DNA from: DSBG01 sp049975365
GTDB lineage: Bacteria > Desulfobacterota > Desulfomonilia > UBA1062
Assembly (NCBI GenBank): GCA_049975365.1
Contig: JBNGDS010000049.1
Coordinates: forward strand, 1-25,051
Length of the DNA stretch: 25,051 nucleotides
Direction: 5' to 3'
Below are positions 6,315 through 15,865 of the stretch, piece after piece (position 1 is the first letter of the stretch; each line of letters opens with the position of its first letter). The notes below the pieces were generated by a model. The model was not told where the DNA came from, made no database searches, and saw nothing but the letters and a program-made list of their open reading frames with translations. Both the position numbers and the translations under genes were made by a program.

Positions 6315-7253
6315 TCAGAGAGGAGGGACGAGCCTCCCTATACTCAGGGCTCTCTGTCTGAGCACTTCACCGATATCGAGGGCCTGAAGTTCATGTACAT
6401 ACTGTCGGATCATCGCCCCCACCTCGTCGATCACCTGATTCGGATTGTTGTGAGCACCTCCGGTGGGTTCTTTGACAAGGATGTCCACGATTCCATCCCG
6501 GTAGAGATCCTTGCCTGTTCCTTTCAGGGTGTCTGCAGCGCTCTCCTTTTGTGTTGAATCCCCGAAGATGATGGAAGAGAATCCTTCAGGGCTGATGGAG
6601 CTATAAAAGGCGTTTTCCAGCATGATGATCCTGTCTCCGAATCCCAGGGCCAGAGCTCCCCCCGACCCTGCCTCACCGATGATACAGGCGACGATCGGTG
6701 TCCGTACACTCGCGATTGTAGCGATACACTGGGCGATGGAGAATGCCTGACCGCGATATTCCGCCTCTGGCACAGGATATGCTCCCGGGGTGTCCACGAA
6801 GGTAATCACAGGCCTGCCGAATTTTTCTGCAAGTTTCAACAGCCGGTTCGCCTTGTAGTGCCCCGAGGGGCTTGCCATACCGTAATGAAACTTCGTATGA
6901 TCCTTCTGGTGCGCAGACCGCTTTTTGTGTCCAATGAGCATGACCGGGATGGTATCCAGGAATGCTGGCCCGCCGATAATCGCAGGGTCATCCTCGTATA
7001 TCCTGTCACCCTTGAATTCCATGAATCCATCAAAGATCCTCGTCACGTACTCATCTATACCCGGGCGGTCCGTGTGCCGGGCAAGCTCGACACTTCCCCA
7101 CCTGGTTATGCCGTCATAGAGATCACGCCGCAAGTCCTCCACCTTGTGCATAAACTCGGCAGTGTCGACCTCATGGAACCGGGAAATAGTATCCTGGAGT
7201 TCCTTCAGTGCTTTGTCGATATCGACGAATTTGTCCCGGGTCTTCCTGGTCAC
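6315..7253 (-). CDS. accA: acetyl-CoA carboxylase carboxyltransferase subunit alpha
   Basis: The 312-aa length is close to the 319 aa of E. coli AccA. The N-terminal helical region (DIDKALKELQDTISRF) precedes the crotonase-fold carboxyltransferase core with TPGAYPVPEAE, GQAFSIAQCIA, IGEAGSGGALALG and YSSISPEGFSSI, all diagnostic. With AccD it moves the carboxyl group from carboxybiotin to acetyl-CoA, giving malonyl-CoA for fatty acid synthesis in the cytosol. The start is GTG at 7253, overlapping the dnaE stop as GTGA, so translation is coupled to dnaE. The dnaE-accA order is also found in many Gram-negative bacteria. accD is not adjacent. It appears to be the last gene of the long rpsA-accA transcript. 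Confidence 0.96.
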   Translation of the reverse strand: MTRKTRDKFVDIDKALKELQDTISRFHEVDTAEFMHKVEDLRRDLYDGITRWGSVELARHTDRPGIDEYVTRIFDGFMEFKGDRIYEDDPAIIGGPAFLDTIPVMLIGHKKRSAHQKDHTKFHYGMASPSGHYKANRLLKLAEKFGRPVITFVDTPGAYPVPEAEYRGQAFSIAQCIATIASVRTPIVACIIGEAGSGGALALGFGDRIIMLENAFYSSISPEGFSSIIFGDSTQKESAADTLKGTGKDLYRDGIVDILVKEPTGGAHNNPNQVIDEVGAMIRQYVHELQALDIGEVLRQRALSIGRLVPPL

Positions 7254-10200
7254 TGGAGTACCACCCCCGAGGGACCCACAAAATCTACCAGGGCCTCGAT
7301 GAAATCCTTCGACGGATTCACCATGTACTCCTTTCCTGCGTCGATATTGACCACAGCACCCTCGGTGTCTACTTCAAAACAGATGACACACTCCCCCCTG
7401 GAGTTCTCGATCCTCTCCTTCATGCTCTTGATGACATCGTCCTTCATCTCTGGAGAAATTCTCACGAGAACCCTCTTCGCCAGGAGGTGATCTGCCTGTT
7501 CCAGAGGGTACACCTTCTCTGCAACGAGGTCCACCTTGACAGATTCGCTGTCGTTTCCGAGTGCTTCTTCTGTCCTATCCATCCGGGCTTCCACGATCAC
7601 TGGCTCGTCGGAGGAGATGAGATTCTGATACTGACTGAAGCACTGGGGAAAGAATACAACAGGTGCCAGACCATAGAGATCTTCGAGCATGGCCCGTGCC
7701 ATGGGTTCTCCCTTCCTGGTTCTGGTGACAACCAGATTGTTGAGGATACCGGCGAGAACGACACCGCCATTTTTTTCCTTCAAGCTGACGGATGTCGCGG
7801 TGGAGCGTTTTTCGATCAGCTCCGCATACTTGTTCAGCGGATGTCCGGAAACGTAGAATCCCATACCTTCCTTTTCCATCTTGAGCCTCTCGATATCCGA
7901 CCAGTCGGGGATATCAGGAAGGTCTCCCGGAATATCGGGGTTGTCCTGGGAGAACTCTTCGAGACTGAACAGCGTTTCCTGTCCTGCCAGTCTTCCCCTG
8001 GCAATCCTCTGTGCATCCTCGAGGAGGACGTCCAGCACCTCGTAGAGTGCCCTGCGATTCGGGTGGAGCGTATCAAAGGCACCTGCCTTTATCAGGGCCT
8101 CGATGACTCGCCTGTTCACCTTCGTTGTGGCCACCCGCTGGAGAAATGACCGGAAATCGGCAAATTTCCCGTTCTTCTCGCGCTCCGCCAGGATGATCTC
8201 CACTGCTGCCCTACCGACATTCTTGATTGCACCGAGGCCGAAGCGAATTCCATCATCGGTACTGATGAATTCCCACAGACTCTCATTGATGTCCGGTGAA
8301 AGGATCGCTACATTTCGAGCCCTGCACTCCGCAATATGACGCGCCACCTTTTCCGTGTTGTTCATATCTAGGGTAAGGTTGGCGGCCATGAACTGCGTAT
8401 AGTGGTGTGCCTTGAGGTATGCTGTCTGGAATGCCACAAGGGCATATGCTGCCGCGTGTGACTTGTTGAATCCATAGTTAGCGAATTTCTCCATGAGATT
8501 GAAGATCTCGACTGCCTTGATCTCATCCACCCCTTTCGCGAGGGCACCGCTTACAAAGATTTCTCTCTGTTTGGCCATCTCATGGGCGATCTTCTTCCCC
8601 ATGGCTCTCCTGAGCAGATCGGCTTTCCCGAGGGAGTATCCACCCATTATCTGGGCGATCTGCATGACCTGCTCCTGGTAGACTATGATACCGTAGGTCT
8701 CCTTCAGAATCGTCTCGAGCAGAGGGTGGGCATAATCGATCCTCTCTCTCCCATGTCTGCGCTCGACATACGAAGGGATGAGATCCATGGGTCCGGGCCT
8801 ATACAGCGCCACCGCTGCAATGACATCCTCGAACTTCTCGGGCCTGAGCTGTCTGAGCATGTTCTTCATGCCGGAACTCTCCAGCTGGAAAACACTGGAT
8901 GTATCACCTTCTCCGATGAGCTTATAGGTAAGTTCATCGTCCAGCGGAAGCCGTGAGATATCAAGATCGATGCCCTGCGTTTCCAGGATTTCGACGGTTT
9001 TCTGGATCACGCTCAGCGTTTTTAGTCCGAGCATGTCGAACTTGATGAGCCCAATCCTTTCGATACACTTCATGTCGTACTGGCTGATGAGCATCCCCTT
9101 CTTATCGACATACACAGGAACATGCTCTGTCAGGGGGCTTTCATCCGATATGATCACACCTCCAGCGTGCACTGATGCATGCCGGCTCAGTCCTTCCAGT
9201 GCCCGTGCGATATCCATGAGCCGAGACACCTGGGGATCACTGTTCATGAGTTCTTTCAGCCTCGGTTCTGCATCGATCGCCATATCGAGCGTAATGTTCA
9301 GATCCCCCGGAATGAGCTTGGCGATCTTGTCCACATCCGAGTAGCTTATTCCCATGACTCTGCCAACATCTCGAACCACTGCCTTCGCCTTCATGTTTCC
9401 GAACGTGGTGATCTGGCCCACATACTGCGGGCCATACTTGTTCTTTACATACTCGATGACCTCGTCCCGCCTGCTCTGGCAGAAATCTACGTCGATATCG
9501 GGCATACTCCGTCGTTCGGGGTTGAGAAACCGTTCGAAGAGAAGATTCCACTTGATGGGATCAATATCGGTGATCTGGAGACAGTAGGCTACCAGTGAGC
9601 CTGCTGCACTCCCCCGGCCGGGACCAACGGGGATGTTGTGATCCTTTGCATACCTGATATAATCGGCAACTATCAGAAAGTACCCGGAAAACCCCATGGA
9701 CTTGATGATTTCAAGCTCTTCCTTCAACCTCCCGGAGTAGAGCTCCGGGATATCGTTTCCTAGCCTCTCACGCAGTCCTGCCCATGCCTTTTCCTCGATG
9801 CTATCCTCGTGAGACCTCCCGTTCTCGAGCGGATAGGTCGGGAAGCAGTAGGTGTCTTTCGGTATTTCAACAGTGCATCTGGCGGCAATATCTTGGGTCG
9901 CTGCAATTGCCTCCGGTATCCAGCTGAATCCCTGGATCATTTCAGAGGGGGTCTTGACATACAGGTTATCGCTCTCAAAGCTCATCCTGGATGGATCGTT
10001 GACGGTTGTCTGTGTCTGTATGCACAACAGAGCATCGTGAGCCTTGGCATCCTCCTTCCTCAGATAATGACAGTCGTTGGTGGCAACTACGGGAACATCG
10101 AAGCGTCGTGCCATATCAACTATGACGGGATTCACTTTGTTCTGATCCTCCAGTCCATTGTCCTGAAGTTCCAGGTAGAATCTCCCGTCGAATGTCGACC

Positions 10201-10687
10201 TGAGAAAATTCAGGGCGTCCACTGCTCTCTCCTCGTTCCCGCGCAGGAGCCAGTACGGAATCTCTCCCTGAAGGCAGGCACTCAGCGCGATCAACCCGCC
10301 GTTGAGTTCAGCCAGGAGTTTCCGATCGACACGGGGCTTGTAGTAGAACCCGACTGTATTGGCCAAGGAGACGAGCTGCATGAGATTTCGGTAGCCTTCG
10401 AAATTCTCTGCCAGCAGGATCAGGTGATAATTTTTTGGGAGACCGGGGATGAGATCTTTGTGCCCCATATCTTTGGGAGCCACATACATCTCGCACCCAA
10501 GAATGGGCTTGATGCCGGCCTTGATGGCCTTGTCATGGAACTCAACGACCCCGTACATGGAGCCATGGTCGGTGATGGCAACCGCATCCTGACCATATCC
10601 CCTGGTGGTCGCGATCAGATCGTCTATCCGGATGGCACCATCGAGGAGACTGTACTGGGTGTGGCAATGTAGGTGCACAAACCCCAT
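7250..10687 (-). CDS. dnaE: DNA polymerase III subunit alpha
   Basis: The 1145-aa length is near the 1160 aa of E. coli DnaE. Order: PHP domain (1 to about 210); palm with PDIDVDF (about 395-402) and KFDMLGL (about 545) carrying the three catalytic Asp; fingers with GPGRGSAAGSL; a helix-hairpin-helix region with GLGAIKNVG; beta-clamp motif QETLF (903-907); and an OB fold starting near VVLAGILNNL (about 977). It is the replicative polymerase catalytic subunit. The PHP metal ligands look intact (HLHCH, ITDHG, GCEMY, NDCHY), unlike the decayed site of E. coli. The ATG start is 7 bases after the guaB stop with only a weak ribosome site, which suggests coupling to guaB. It overlaps accA by 4 bases. 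Confidence 0.97.
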   Translation of the reverse strand: MGFVHLHCHTQYSLLDGAIRIDDLIATTRGYGQDAVAITDHGSMYGVVEFHDKAIKAGIKPILGCEMYVAPKDMGHKDLIPGLPKNYHLILLAENFEGYRNLMQLVSLANTVGFYYKPRVDRKLLAELNGGLIALSACLQGEIPYWLLRGNEERAVDALNFLRSTFDGRFYLELQDNGLEDQNKVNPVIVDMARRFDVPVVATNDCHYLRKEDAKAHDALLCIQTQTTVNDPSRMSFESDNLYVKTPSEMIQGFSWIPEAIAATQDIAARCTVEIPKDTYCFPTYPLENGRSHEDSIEEKAWAGLRERLGNDIPELYSGRLKEELEIIKSMGFSGYFLIVADYIRYAKDHNIPVGPGRGSAAGSLVAYCLQITDIDPIKWNLLFERFLNPERRSMPDIDVDFCQSRRDEVIEYVKNKYGPQYVGQITTFGNMKAKAVVRDVGRVMGISYSDVDKIAKLIPGDLNITLDMAIDAEPRLKELMNSDPQVSRLMDIARALEGLSRHASVHAGGVIISDESPLTEHVPVYVDKKGMLISQYDMKCIERIGLIKFDMLGLKTLSVIQKTVEILETQGIDLDISRLPLDDELTYKLIGEGDTSSVFQLESSGMKNMLRQLRPEKFEDVIAAVALYRPGPMDLIPSYVERRHGRERIDYAHPLLETILKETYGIIVYQEQVMQIAQIMGGYSLGKADLLRRAMGKKIAHEMAKQREIFVSGALAKGVDEIKAVEIFNLMEKFANYGFNKSHAAAYALVAFQTAYLKAHHYTQFMAANLTLDMNNTEKVARHIAECRARNVAILSPDINESLWEFISTDDGIRFGLGAIKNVGRAAVEIILAEREKNGKFADFRSFLQRVATTKVNRRVIEALIKAGAFDTLHPNRRALYEVLDVLLEDAQRIARGRLAGQETLFSLEEFSQDNPDIPGDLPDIPDWSDIERLKMEKEGMGFYVSGHPLNKYAELIEKRSTATSVSLKEKNGGVVLAGILNNLVVTRTRKGEPMARAMLEDLYGLAPVVFFPQCFSQYQNLISSDEPVIVEARMDRTEEALGNDSESVKVDLVAEKVYPLEQADHLLAKRVLVRISPEMKDDVIKSMKERIENSRGECVICFEVDTEGAVVNIDAGKEYMVNPSKDFIEALVDFVGPSGVVLQ

Positions 10688-10694
10688 GACAGGT

Positions 10695-12158
10695 TCAGTA
10701 CTCCAGTTTGTAGTTCGGAGCCTCTTTCACAATGATGACATCGTGGACATGGGATTCCTTCAGACCAGCGGATGTGATCTTGACGAGCTTCGCCTTGGTC
10801 TGGAGCTCCCTGATGTCCGTGCATCCCGTATACCCCATGCCTGCCCGGAGACCCCCCAGAAGTTGGTAGACGTTCTCTGAAAGGGGTCCACGGTAGGGGA
10901 CTCTTCCCACTATTCCCTCGGGAACGAGCTTTTCGGTATCGGTGACATCCTCCTGGTAATATCTGTCTCTGGAACCGATCTTCATGGCTTCGAGAGAACC
11001 CATCCCCCTGTAGGCCTTGTATGTCCTTCCTTGAAAGATGATCCTCTCTCCGGGAGCCTCGTCGGTCCCCGCAAAAAGCGATCCGATCATGACACTCGAA
11101 GCTCCGGCGGCGATTGCCTTCGTGAGGTCTCCGGAAAATTTCACTCCCCCGTCTGCAATGACCGGAACATCGTACTTGCGTGCTTCCGGAGCACAGTTCA
11201 TGATAGCGGTGACCTGCGGCATTCCAACGCCTGCCACAACCCTGGTAGTACAGATCGATCCCGGACCGATTCCCACTTTGATCCCGTCAGCACCGGCCTT
11301 GATCAGATCAAGTGTTGCTTCCTTGGTCACCACATTCCCGGCAATGATCTGAGCTTTTGGATAGAGCTCCTTGATCTCTTTCACCGTGTTCACGACCGCC
11401 TTTGTATGTCCGTGAGCAGTATCCACCACAAGCACATCCACACCTGCCTTCATGAGAACATTGATCCGTTCGAGTTCATGCGGCAGGATCCCCACTGCTG
11501 CTCCAACCAGCAACCTGCCTCGTGAATCCTTTGCAGAATGCGGGTATTTCTGTGCCTTCTCGATATCCTTGATGGTGATGAGTCCCTTGAGGTGGTACCG
11601 GGAATCAACGACAGGGAGTTTTTCTATCTTGTACTGATGGAGCAGCTTTTTTGCTTCATCCAAGGAAATCTCACCCTGGACCGTTATCAGGTTTTCCTTG
11701 GTCATGGCCTCATCGATCGGCTTGTTCATATCAGTCTCAAACCGGAGATCTCTGTTTGTCAGAATTCCTATGAGCTTCCCTTTGACGGTAATCGGGACAC
11801 CGGAGATGCGATAGTGCTGCATCACCTTGAGGGCATCACCGATCTTCTGCTCAGGACCCATCGTTATGGGATCAACGATCATCCCGCTCTCTGATTTCTT
11901 GACCTTGTCCACCTCTACGGCCTGGGCTTCCGGGGGCATGTTCTTATGAATGATGCCTATTCCCCCTTCCCGTGCCATTGCAATTGCCGTATTCGCCTCC
12001 GTGACAGTATCCATTGCTGCACTGAGGAGTGGTATATTCAGCCGAATCCCGCGGGTCAGCCATGTTCCAATGTCCACCTGGGCTGGGGTCACATCGGACC
12101 GTGCGGGAAGGAGCAGCACATCATCAAACGTGAGGGCTTCTACAAATATCTTATCCAT
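10695..12158 (-). CDS. guaB: inosine-5'-monophosphate dehydrogenase
   Basis: The start is the ATG at 12158 (MDKIFVEALTFDDVLL), preceded by AAGGAG nine bases upstream; a longer frame reaches back into sppA but that extension is a shadow. The product is 487 aa, the normal length. The TIM-barrel catalytic domain is interrupted by two CBS modules (about 95-205). The active-site loop GPGSICTTR holds the catalytic Cys near 303, and the flap is YRGMGSLEAM. It oxidises IMP to XMP with NAD+, the committed step to GMP. The CBS pair usually gives allosteric control by adenine and guanine nucleotides. It sits between sppA (13 bases) and dnaE (7 bases) in one operon, an unusual but plausible link of GTP supply and replication. 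Confidence 0.96.
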   Translation of the reverse strand: MDKIFVEALTFDDVLLLPARSDVTPAQVDIGTWLTRGIRLNIPLLSAAMDTVTEANTAIAMAREGGIGIIHKNMPPEAQAVEVDKVKKSESGMIVDPITMGPEQKIGDALKVMQHYRISGVPITVKGKLIGILTNRDLRFETDMNKPIDEAMTKENLITVQGEISLDEAKKLLHQYKIEKLPVVDSRYHLKGLITIKDIEKAQKYPHSAKDSRGRLLVGAAVGILPHELERINVLMKAGVDVLVVDTAHGHTKAVVNTVKEIKELYPKAQIIAGNVVTKEATLDLIKAGADGIKVGIGPGSICTTRVVAGVGMPQVTAIMNCAPEARKYDVPVIADGGVKFSGDLTKAIAAGASSVMIGSLFAGTDEAPGERIIFQGRTYKAYRGMGSLEAMKIGSRDRYYQEDVTDTEKLVPEGIVGRVPYRGPLSENVYQLLGGLRAGMGYTGCTDIRELQTKAKLVKITSAGLKESHVHDVIIVKEAPNYKLEY

Positions 12159-12171
12159 ACCACCATACTCC

Positions 12172-13056
12172 TTACTCCATCCTGTATTCAATGCGTACGA
12201 GTCTTCCAAACGCAGAGGCCGTGCCTCTGAGATCCAACGGGGAGGATACATCCACCATTTTCCTGATGGCATCGAGGATTCCCGTGGAAATTTCCGGCCT
12301 GATGAAACGGACCTTCCCGGGAATTCCCGCCTGTTCCTTCGCCTCTTCCACTGCCTCATCGAACCCACCGAGTTTGTCGATCAGGCCGAACTCACATGCC
12401 TGTCTTCCGGTGAAGGCCCTGCCATCTGCATAGTTTTTCACGGTCTCCAAAGGGAGTCCCCTGGTCTCGGCCACGGTTTCGACAAACTGTTCATGAACGT
12501 CGCTGACCAGTTCCATGAAGTACTCCCTCTCCGTGTCAGTCATCTCTTTAAACGGCGAGCCGGAATCTTTCAATGCCCCGCTGGTAATGCTTTCAGCTTT
12601 TACGCCGATCATCTCCAACCCATCGCTGACATCCAGAAACTCGAGGATGACACCGATGCTCCCGGTAAGTGTCCCGGGAAGAGCAAAAATTGTATCAGCC
12701 GCGCACGCAATATAGTACCCGCCTGATGCACCCACCGAGCCCATAGAGGCTATTACCGGCTTTTTCCCCTTCAGCCTCAGAAGGGCTCCGTAGATCTCCT
12801 GTGATGGCCCGACCTTTCCCCCCGGGCTGTCAATCCGCACAAGCACTGCCTTCACATGCTCGTTTTCCTCGAAGACCTTGATGGCATCGAGGTACACTAA
12901 GGCATCACGGATAGACCCTTCGATCTCCAGAACACCGATTGCAGGGGTCATGATGTTCTGCATGGACTGAGCACCCCAGACGAACAGGATGATCAGGAAG
13001 ATGATGGAAATCGACCACTTGATCTTTTTCTTCATATAATTGATACCAAGACCCAT
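12172..13056 (-). CDS. sppA: signal peptide peptidase SppA, short (36 kDa) form, S49 family
   Basis: The product is 294 aa from the ATG at 13056, or 287 aa from the ATG at 13035 (MKKKIKWSIS), which would give a more typical anchor; neither has a clear ribosome site. One N-terminal membrane helix (about 13-29) is followed by a single ClpP-like S49 domain in the periplasm. The catalytic pair is visible: Ser111 in GSVGASGGYY and Lys163 in SGALKDSGSP. This is the half-size form typical of Bacillus, archaea and many deltaproteobacteria, expected to act as an oligomer that degrades leftover signal peptides. It lies 11 bases after the exchanger gene and 13 before guaB. Confidence 0.93.
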   Translation of the reverse strand: MGLGINYMKKKIKWSISIIFLIILFVWGAQSMQNIMTPAIGVLEIEGSIRDALVYLDAIKVFEENEHVKAVLVRIDSPGGKVGPSQEIYGALLRLKGKKPVIASMGSVGASGGYYIACAADTIFALPGTLTGSIGVILEFLDVSDGLEMIGVKAESITSGALKDSGSPFKEMTDTEREYFMELVSDVHEQFVETVAETRGLPLETVKNYADGRAFTGRQACEFGLIDKLGGFDEAVEEAKEQAGIPGKVRFIRPEISTGILDAIRKMVDVSSPLDLRGTASAFGRLVRIEYRME

Positions 13057-13067
13057 GAGAAAGTAGC

Positions 13068-14033
13068 TTAATGATTATACAACCATAAATACACGAGCAA
13101 GTATATACCAAGAATTGCCATGTTGTCCATATGAACGGGAACCTTTCTCGATGCCTTTACCAGGGAGCCCGTGAGAAAGAGTCCAGACATGAGAATTCCT
13201 GCCCCCAGGGTTACTACCTGGGAAGAGGTTATCGTTGCGTATACTGATGAGTGGTACGTGAGGTCAGCAATCGCCACGATGGTGAGGTTCATGGCATTGG
13301 AACCGAAGATATTCCCTGTAGCCATTCCGATATTCCCGAGTTTCAGCAATCTCAAGGTGACAACAAGCTCGGGCAGGGATGTCGCCGCTGCCATGAACAG
13401 TGATCCGACAAATGTTGAAGAAAGATCTGTCTTCCGCGCGATCTCGTCGCATGCATCTGCCAGAAGGACACCTGAGATGACGACGAAGGCACCTGTGACG
13501 AGCACCAGCACCAAGTTTTTGCCCAGGGTTCTCTGCAATTTCACAGTTGCGATGGGGCTTCCGAGTGGCTCATCACCTCCCTGTCTGGCATACACCCACA
13601 TGCCCACGCCATACGAGCCCAGGATGAACAGGCTCCCAAGAACCCCTATCCACGTGTCTGCAGATGCCATCCCGATGATCATCACCATGAATGCGGCCAT
13701 GCTGATGCTCATGTATGCAGAAAAATTCGAGCGCCACTGCCACCTGGTGTTCGTGAGCCGCGACGAAAAGACCAGGATCACCACCGAGAGGATGGCGATA
13801 TTGAAAAGGTTTGACCCGAAGATATTCCCCACTCCGAGATCAGGGTTGGACTTGTAGAGAACGGCTGAAAGCGTCCCGATCAACTCCGGCAGAGAGGTTA
13901 TTATACCCAGCAGCAGGGCCCCTATGAATCCGCGACTCAAGCCCGTGATCTCTGCTGTTTCATCCGCCAGGTCGCTTAAATACCTTCCTGAAAAGAAAAT
14001 GACCAGGGAGGCTGCGACAAACTGATACCACAT
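13068..14033 (-). CDS. sodium/calcium exchanger family (CaCA) antiporter
   Basis: The 321-aa protein is highly hydrophobic with about ten membrane helices in two inverted halves. Each half carries an alpha repeat: SLPELIGTLSAV followed by GNIFGSNLFNI, and SLPELVVTLRLL followed by GNIFGSNAMNL. The paired Glu and Asn residues of these repeats form the ion site in the YrbG/CaxA/NCX_Mj group. It should exchange Ca2+ for Na+ or H+ at the inner membrane. The ATG start is 9 bases after the rpsA stop with no clear ribosome site, so translation is probably coupled to rpsA. No regulatory domain is present. Confidence 0.92.
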   Translation of the reverse strand: MWYQFVAASLVIFFSGRYLSDLADETAEITGLSRGFIGALLLGIITSLPELIGTLSAVLYKSNPDLGVGNIFGSNLFNIAILSVVILVFSSRLTNTRWQWRSNFSAYMSISMAAFMVMIIGMASADTWIGVLGSLFILGSYGVGMWVYARQGGDEPLGSPIATVKLQRTLGKNLVLVLVTGAFVVISGVLLADACDEIARKTDLSSTFVGSLFMAAATSLPELVVTLRLLKLGNIGMATGNIFGSNAMNLTIVAIADLTYHSSVYATITSSQVVTLGAGILMSGLFLTGSLVKASRKVPVHMDNMAILGIYLLVYLWLYNH

Positions 14034-14042
14034 AGTATCAGG

Positions 14043-15833
14043 TTAGCTCTTCCCCTTGGTATCCCTCAGTTCCTTCAGTAGATCCCCAAGGTTTGTACCG
14101 ACCTTGTCAGAAGTTTTCTCCTGAGTGGCAAGTGCCTTCTTGTGGTGGGCCTCGTCAATGGCCTTGATGGAGAGCCCGATCTTCTTGTTTTCCGGGCTGA
14201 TCCTGAGAACCATGGCCTCAACTTCCTGTCCTACCTCAAGTACTTCGGCCAGTGCGTTGATCTTGTTGCTGCTCACTTCCGAGATGTGGATCATCCCCTC
14301 AATTCCCGGCTTGATCTCCACGAACGCTCCGAAGTCGGTCAGCGACGTGATCTTTCCTTTGATTATGCTTCCCGGGGGATTATCCAGTGCGATCTGGTGC
14401 CAGGGATCTGGAGTGAGTTGCTTGATTCCCAGCGAGAACTTTTCGCTCTCCGGATCAATGGTCAGCACCTTTGCATTGATCACGTCTCCTTTTTTATACA
14501 TCTCGCGGGGGTTCTTCACCTTTGGGTCCCATGAGATATCGGATACGTGGATAAGGCCATCGACATCGATGTTTTCGTCCACACTCACGAACAGCCCGAA
14601 ATCAGTGACATTCTTGACTGTGGCATCCACCACGGTGCCTTCCGGATAATATTCCTGGAGCATCTTCCACGGATTCGGCAGTGTCTGTTTGAGTCCGAGA
14701 GATATCCGTCTGTTTTCCTGGTCGACACCGAGAACGATGACATCGACGGTCTGCCCTTCCTCAAGAATGGATGAAGGATGCCTGATCCTCTTTGTCCAGA
14801 ACATTTCCGAGATATGCACAAGGCCCTCGACACCCTCTTCGAGCTCGACGAATGCCCCGTAGTTCGTCACCGACGTCACCTTGCCCGAGATCTTCTTCCC
14901 GATGGGATAGCGATACTCGAGACCCTCCCAGGGATCAGGGGTCAGCTGTTTCATACCCAGGGATATCTTCTCTGTTTCAGGATCGAACTCGATCACCTGA
15001 ACCTCGATCTCCTGGCCAGGCGAAACTTTGTCCTTCGGGTCCTTCAGCTTGCCCCAGGACATGTCCGTGATGTGCAGGAGCCCATCGATGCCACCAATAT
15101 CCACGAAGGCACCGTAGCTCATGATATTCTTGACTTTGCCTGTGATCACGTCTCCTTTTTGCAGGGTGGCGAGCAATTTCTTTTTGTCTTCCTCTCGCTG
15201 CCTCTCCAGGACTTCGCGATGACTGACCACGACGTTATTCTTTTTACGATTGAACTTGATGATGGAAACATCGATGACCTGTGAGATCATCTTTTCCAAC
15301 TCGCCTTCAGAAACCGGGCTGAGCGTGGCCTGAGAGCTCGGAAGGAATGCGGGAATCCCGATGTCCACGATAAGGCCTCCCTTGATTCTCTCCGTGACTT
15401 TTCCCTTGAGATATGAATTCTCCTGGTAAGCCTTGACGATATCATCCCAGACCTTTATTCGTTTGGCCTTTTCCTTACTCAGCCTGATGATGCCCTTTGC
15501 AGAATTGATATTTTCCACGAGGACTTCCACCTCATCACCGATCCCGACACTGATCTCGCCGGCATTTCCGATGAACTCGCTGATAGGCGCCTGACCCTCG
15601 TTCTTCCTCCCGATATCGATCATGATGTATTCAGTTCCGATCTGGACTACTGTTCCCGTCACCACAGAGCCTGGAGTTACTCGTTTATCCAATGTTTCTT
15701 CATAGAGTGCCTCGAGATCAGTCCCTTCAACATCGACATCCTGCTCTTCCTGGGTGTTTTCCTCCTTAAAAGTGCTTTCATGTTCCTGATCTGTTTTGTT
15801 TTCTTCTGCGCTAAACATGGTACCTACCCCCAT
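14043..15833 (-). CDS. rpsA: 30S ribosomal protein S1
   Basis: Six S1 (OB-fold) repeats run through the protein, the later ones with the classic 'YGAFV.....GL.H.S......DP' pattern and each closed by a KQL/KQT-P-PW-type linker, as in E. coli S1 (557 aa). The product is 596 aa from the ATG at 15833, preceded by AAGGA seven bases upstream. An ATG at 15818 and a TTG at 15854 are alternatives. Ahead of the first S1 domain is an acidic, low-complexity extension of about 45 residues (many Glu, Asp and Gln), longer than in E. coli. S1 binds mRNA and helps load it on the 30S subunit. It heads the long operon, and a promoter lies about 35 bases upstream. Confidence 0.96.
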   Translation of the reverse strand: MGVGTMFSAEENKTDQEHESTFKEENTQEEQDVDVEGTDLEALYEETLDKRVTPGSVVTGTVVQIGTEYIMIDIGRKNEGQAPISEFIGNAGEISVGIGDEVEVLVENINSAKGIIRLSKEKAKRIKVWDDIVKAYQENSYLKGKVTERIKGGLIVDIGIPAFLPSSQATLSPVSEGELEKMISQVIDVSIIKFNRKKNNVVVSHREVLERQREEDKKKLLATLQKGDVITGKVKNIMSYGAFVDIGGIDGLLHITDMSWGKLKDPKDKVSPGQEIEVQVIEFDPETEKISLGMKQLTPDPWEGLEYRYPIGKKISGKVTSVTNYGAFVELEEGVEGLVHISEMFWTKRIRHPSSILEEGQTVDVIVLGVDQENRRISLGLKQTLPNPWKMLQEYYPEGTVVDATVKNVTDFGLFVSVDENIDVDGLIHVSDISWDPKVKNPREMYKKGDVINAKVLTIDPESEKFSLGIKQLTPDPWHQIALDNPPGSIIKGKITSLTDFGAFVEIKPGIEGMIHISEVSSNKINALAEVLEVGQEVEAMVLRISPENKKIGLSIKAIDEAHHKKALATQEKTSDKVGTNLGDLLKELRDTKGKS

Positions 15834-15865
15834 CCGTCGTTCCTTGTTCCTCAATAAGTTGGCAT

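Noticed and set aside
7208..8149. Open frame of 313 codons on the plus strand opposite dnaE
   Set aside because: It lies wholly antisense to a clear dnaE, has a His/Cys/Leu-rich shadow composition and no domain; it arises from the dnaE codon bias.
9809..10672. Open frame of 287 codons on the plus strand opposite the dnaE PHP region
   Set aside because: Antisense shadow of a conserved coding region with no ribosome site or recognisable protein.
12159..12368. N-terminal extension of guaB by 70 codons
   Set aside because: It would overlap sppA, is Arg/Pro-rich and unlike any IMP dehydrogenase; the ATG at 12158 has an AAGGAG site and gives the standard length.
11950..12726. Open frame of 258 codons on the plus strand across guaB and sppA
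   Set aside because: It runs across two well-identified minus-strand genes and shows no family resemblance.
13171..13857. Open frame of 228 codons opposite the calcium exchanger
   Set aside because: Shadow of a hydrophobic gene; the composition is what an antisense reading would give.
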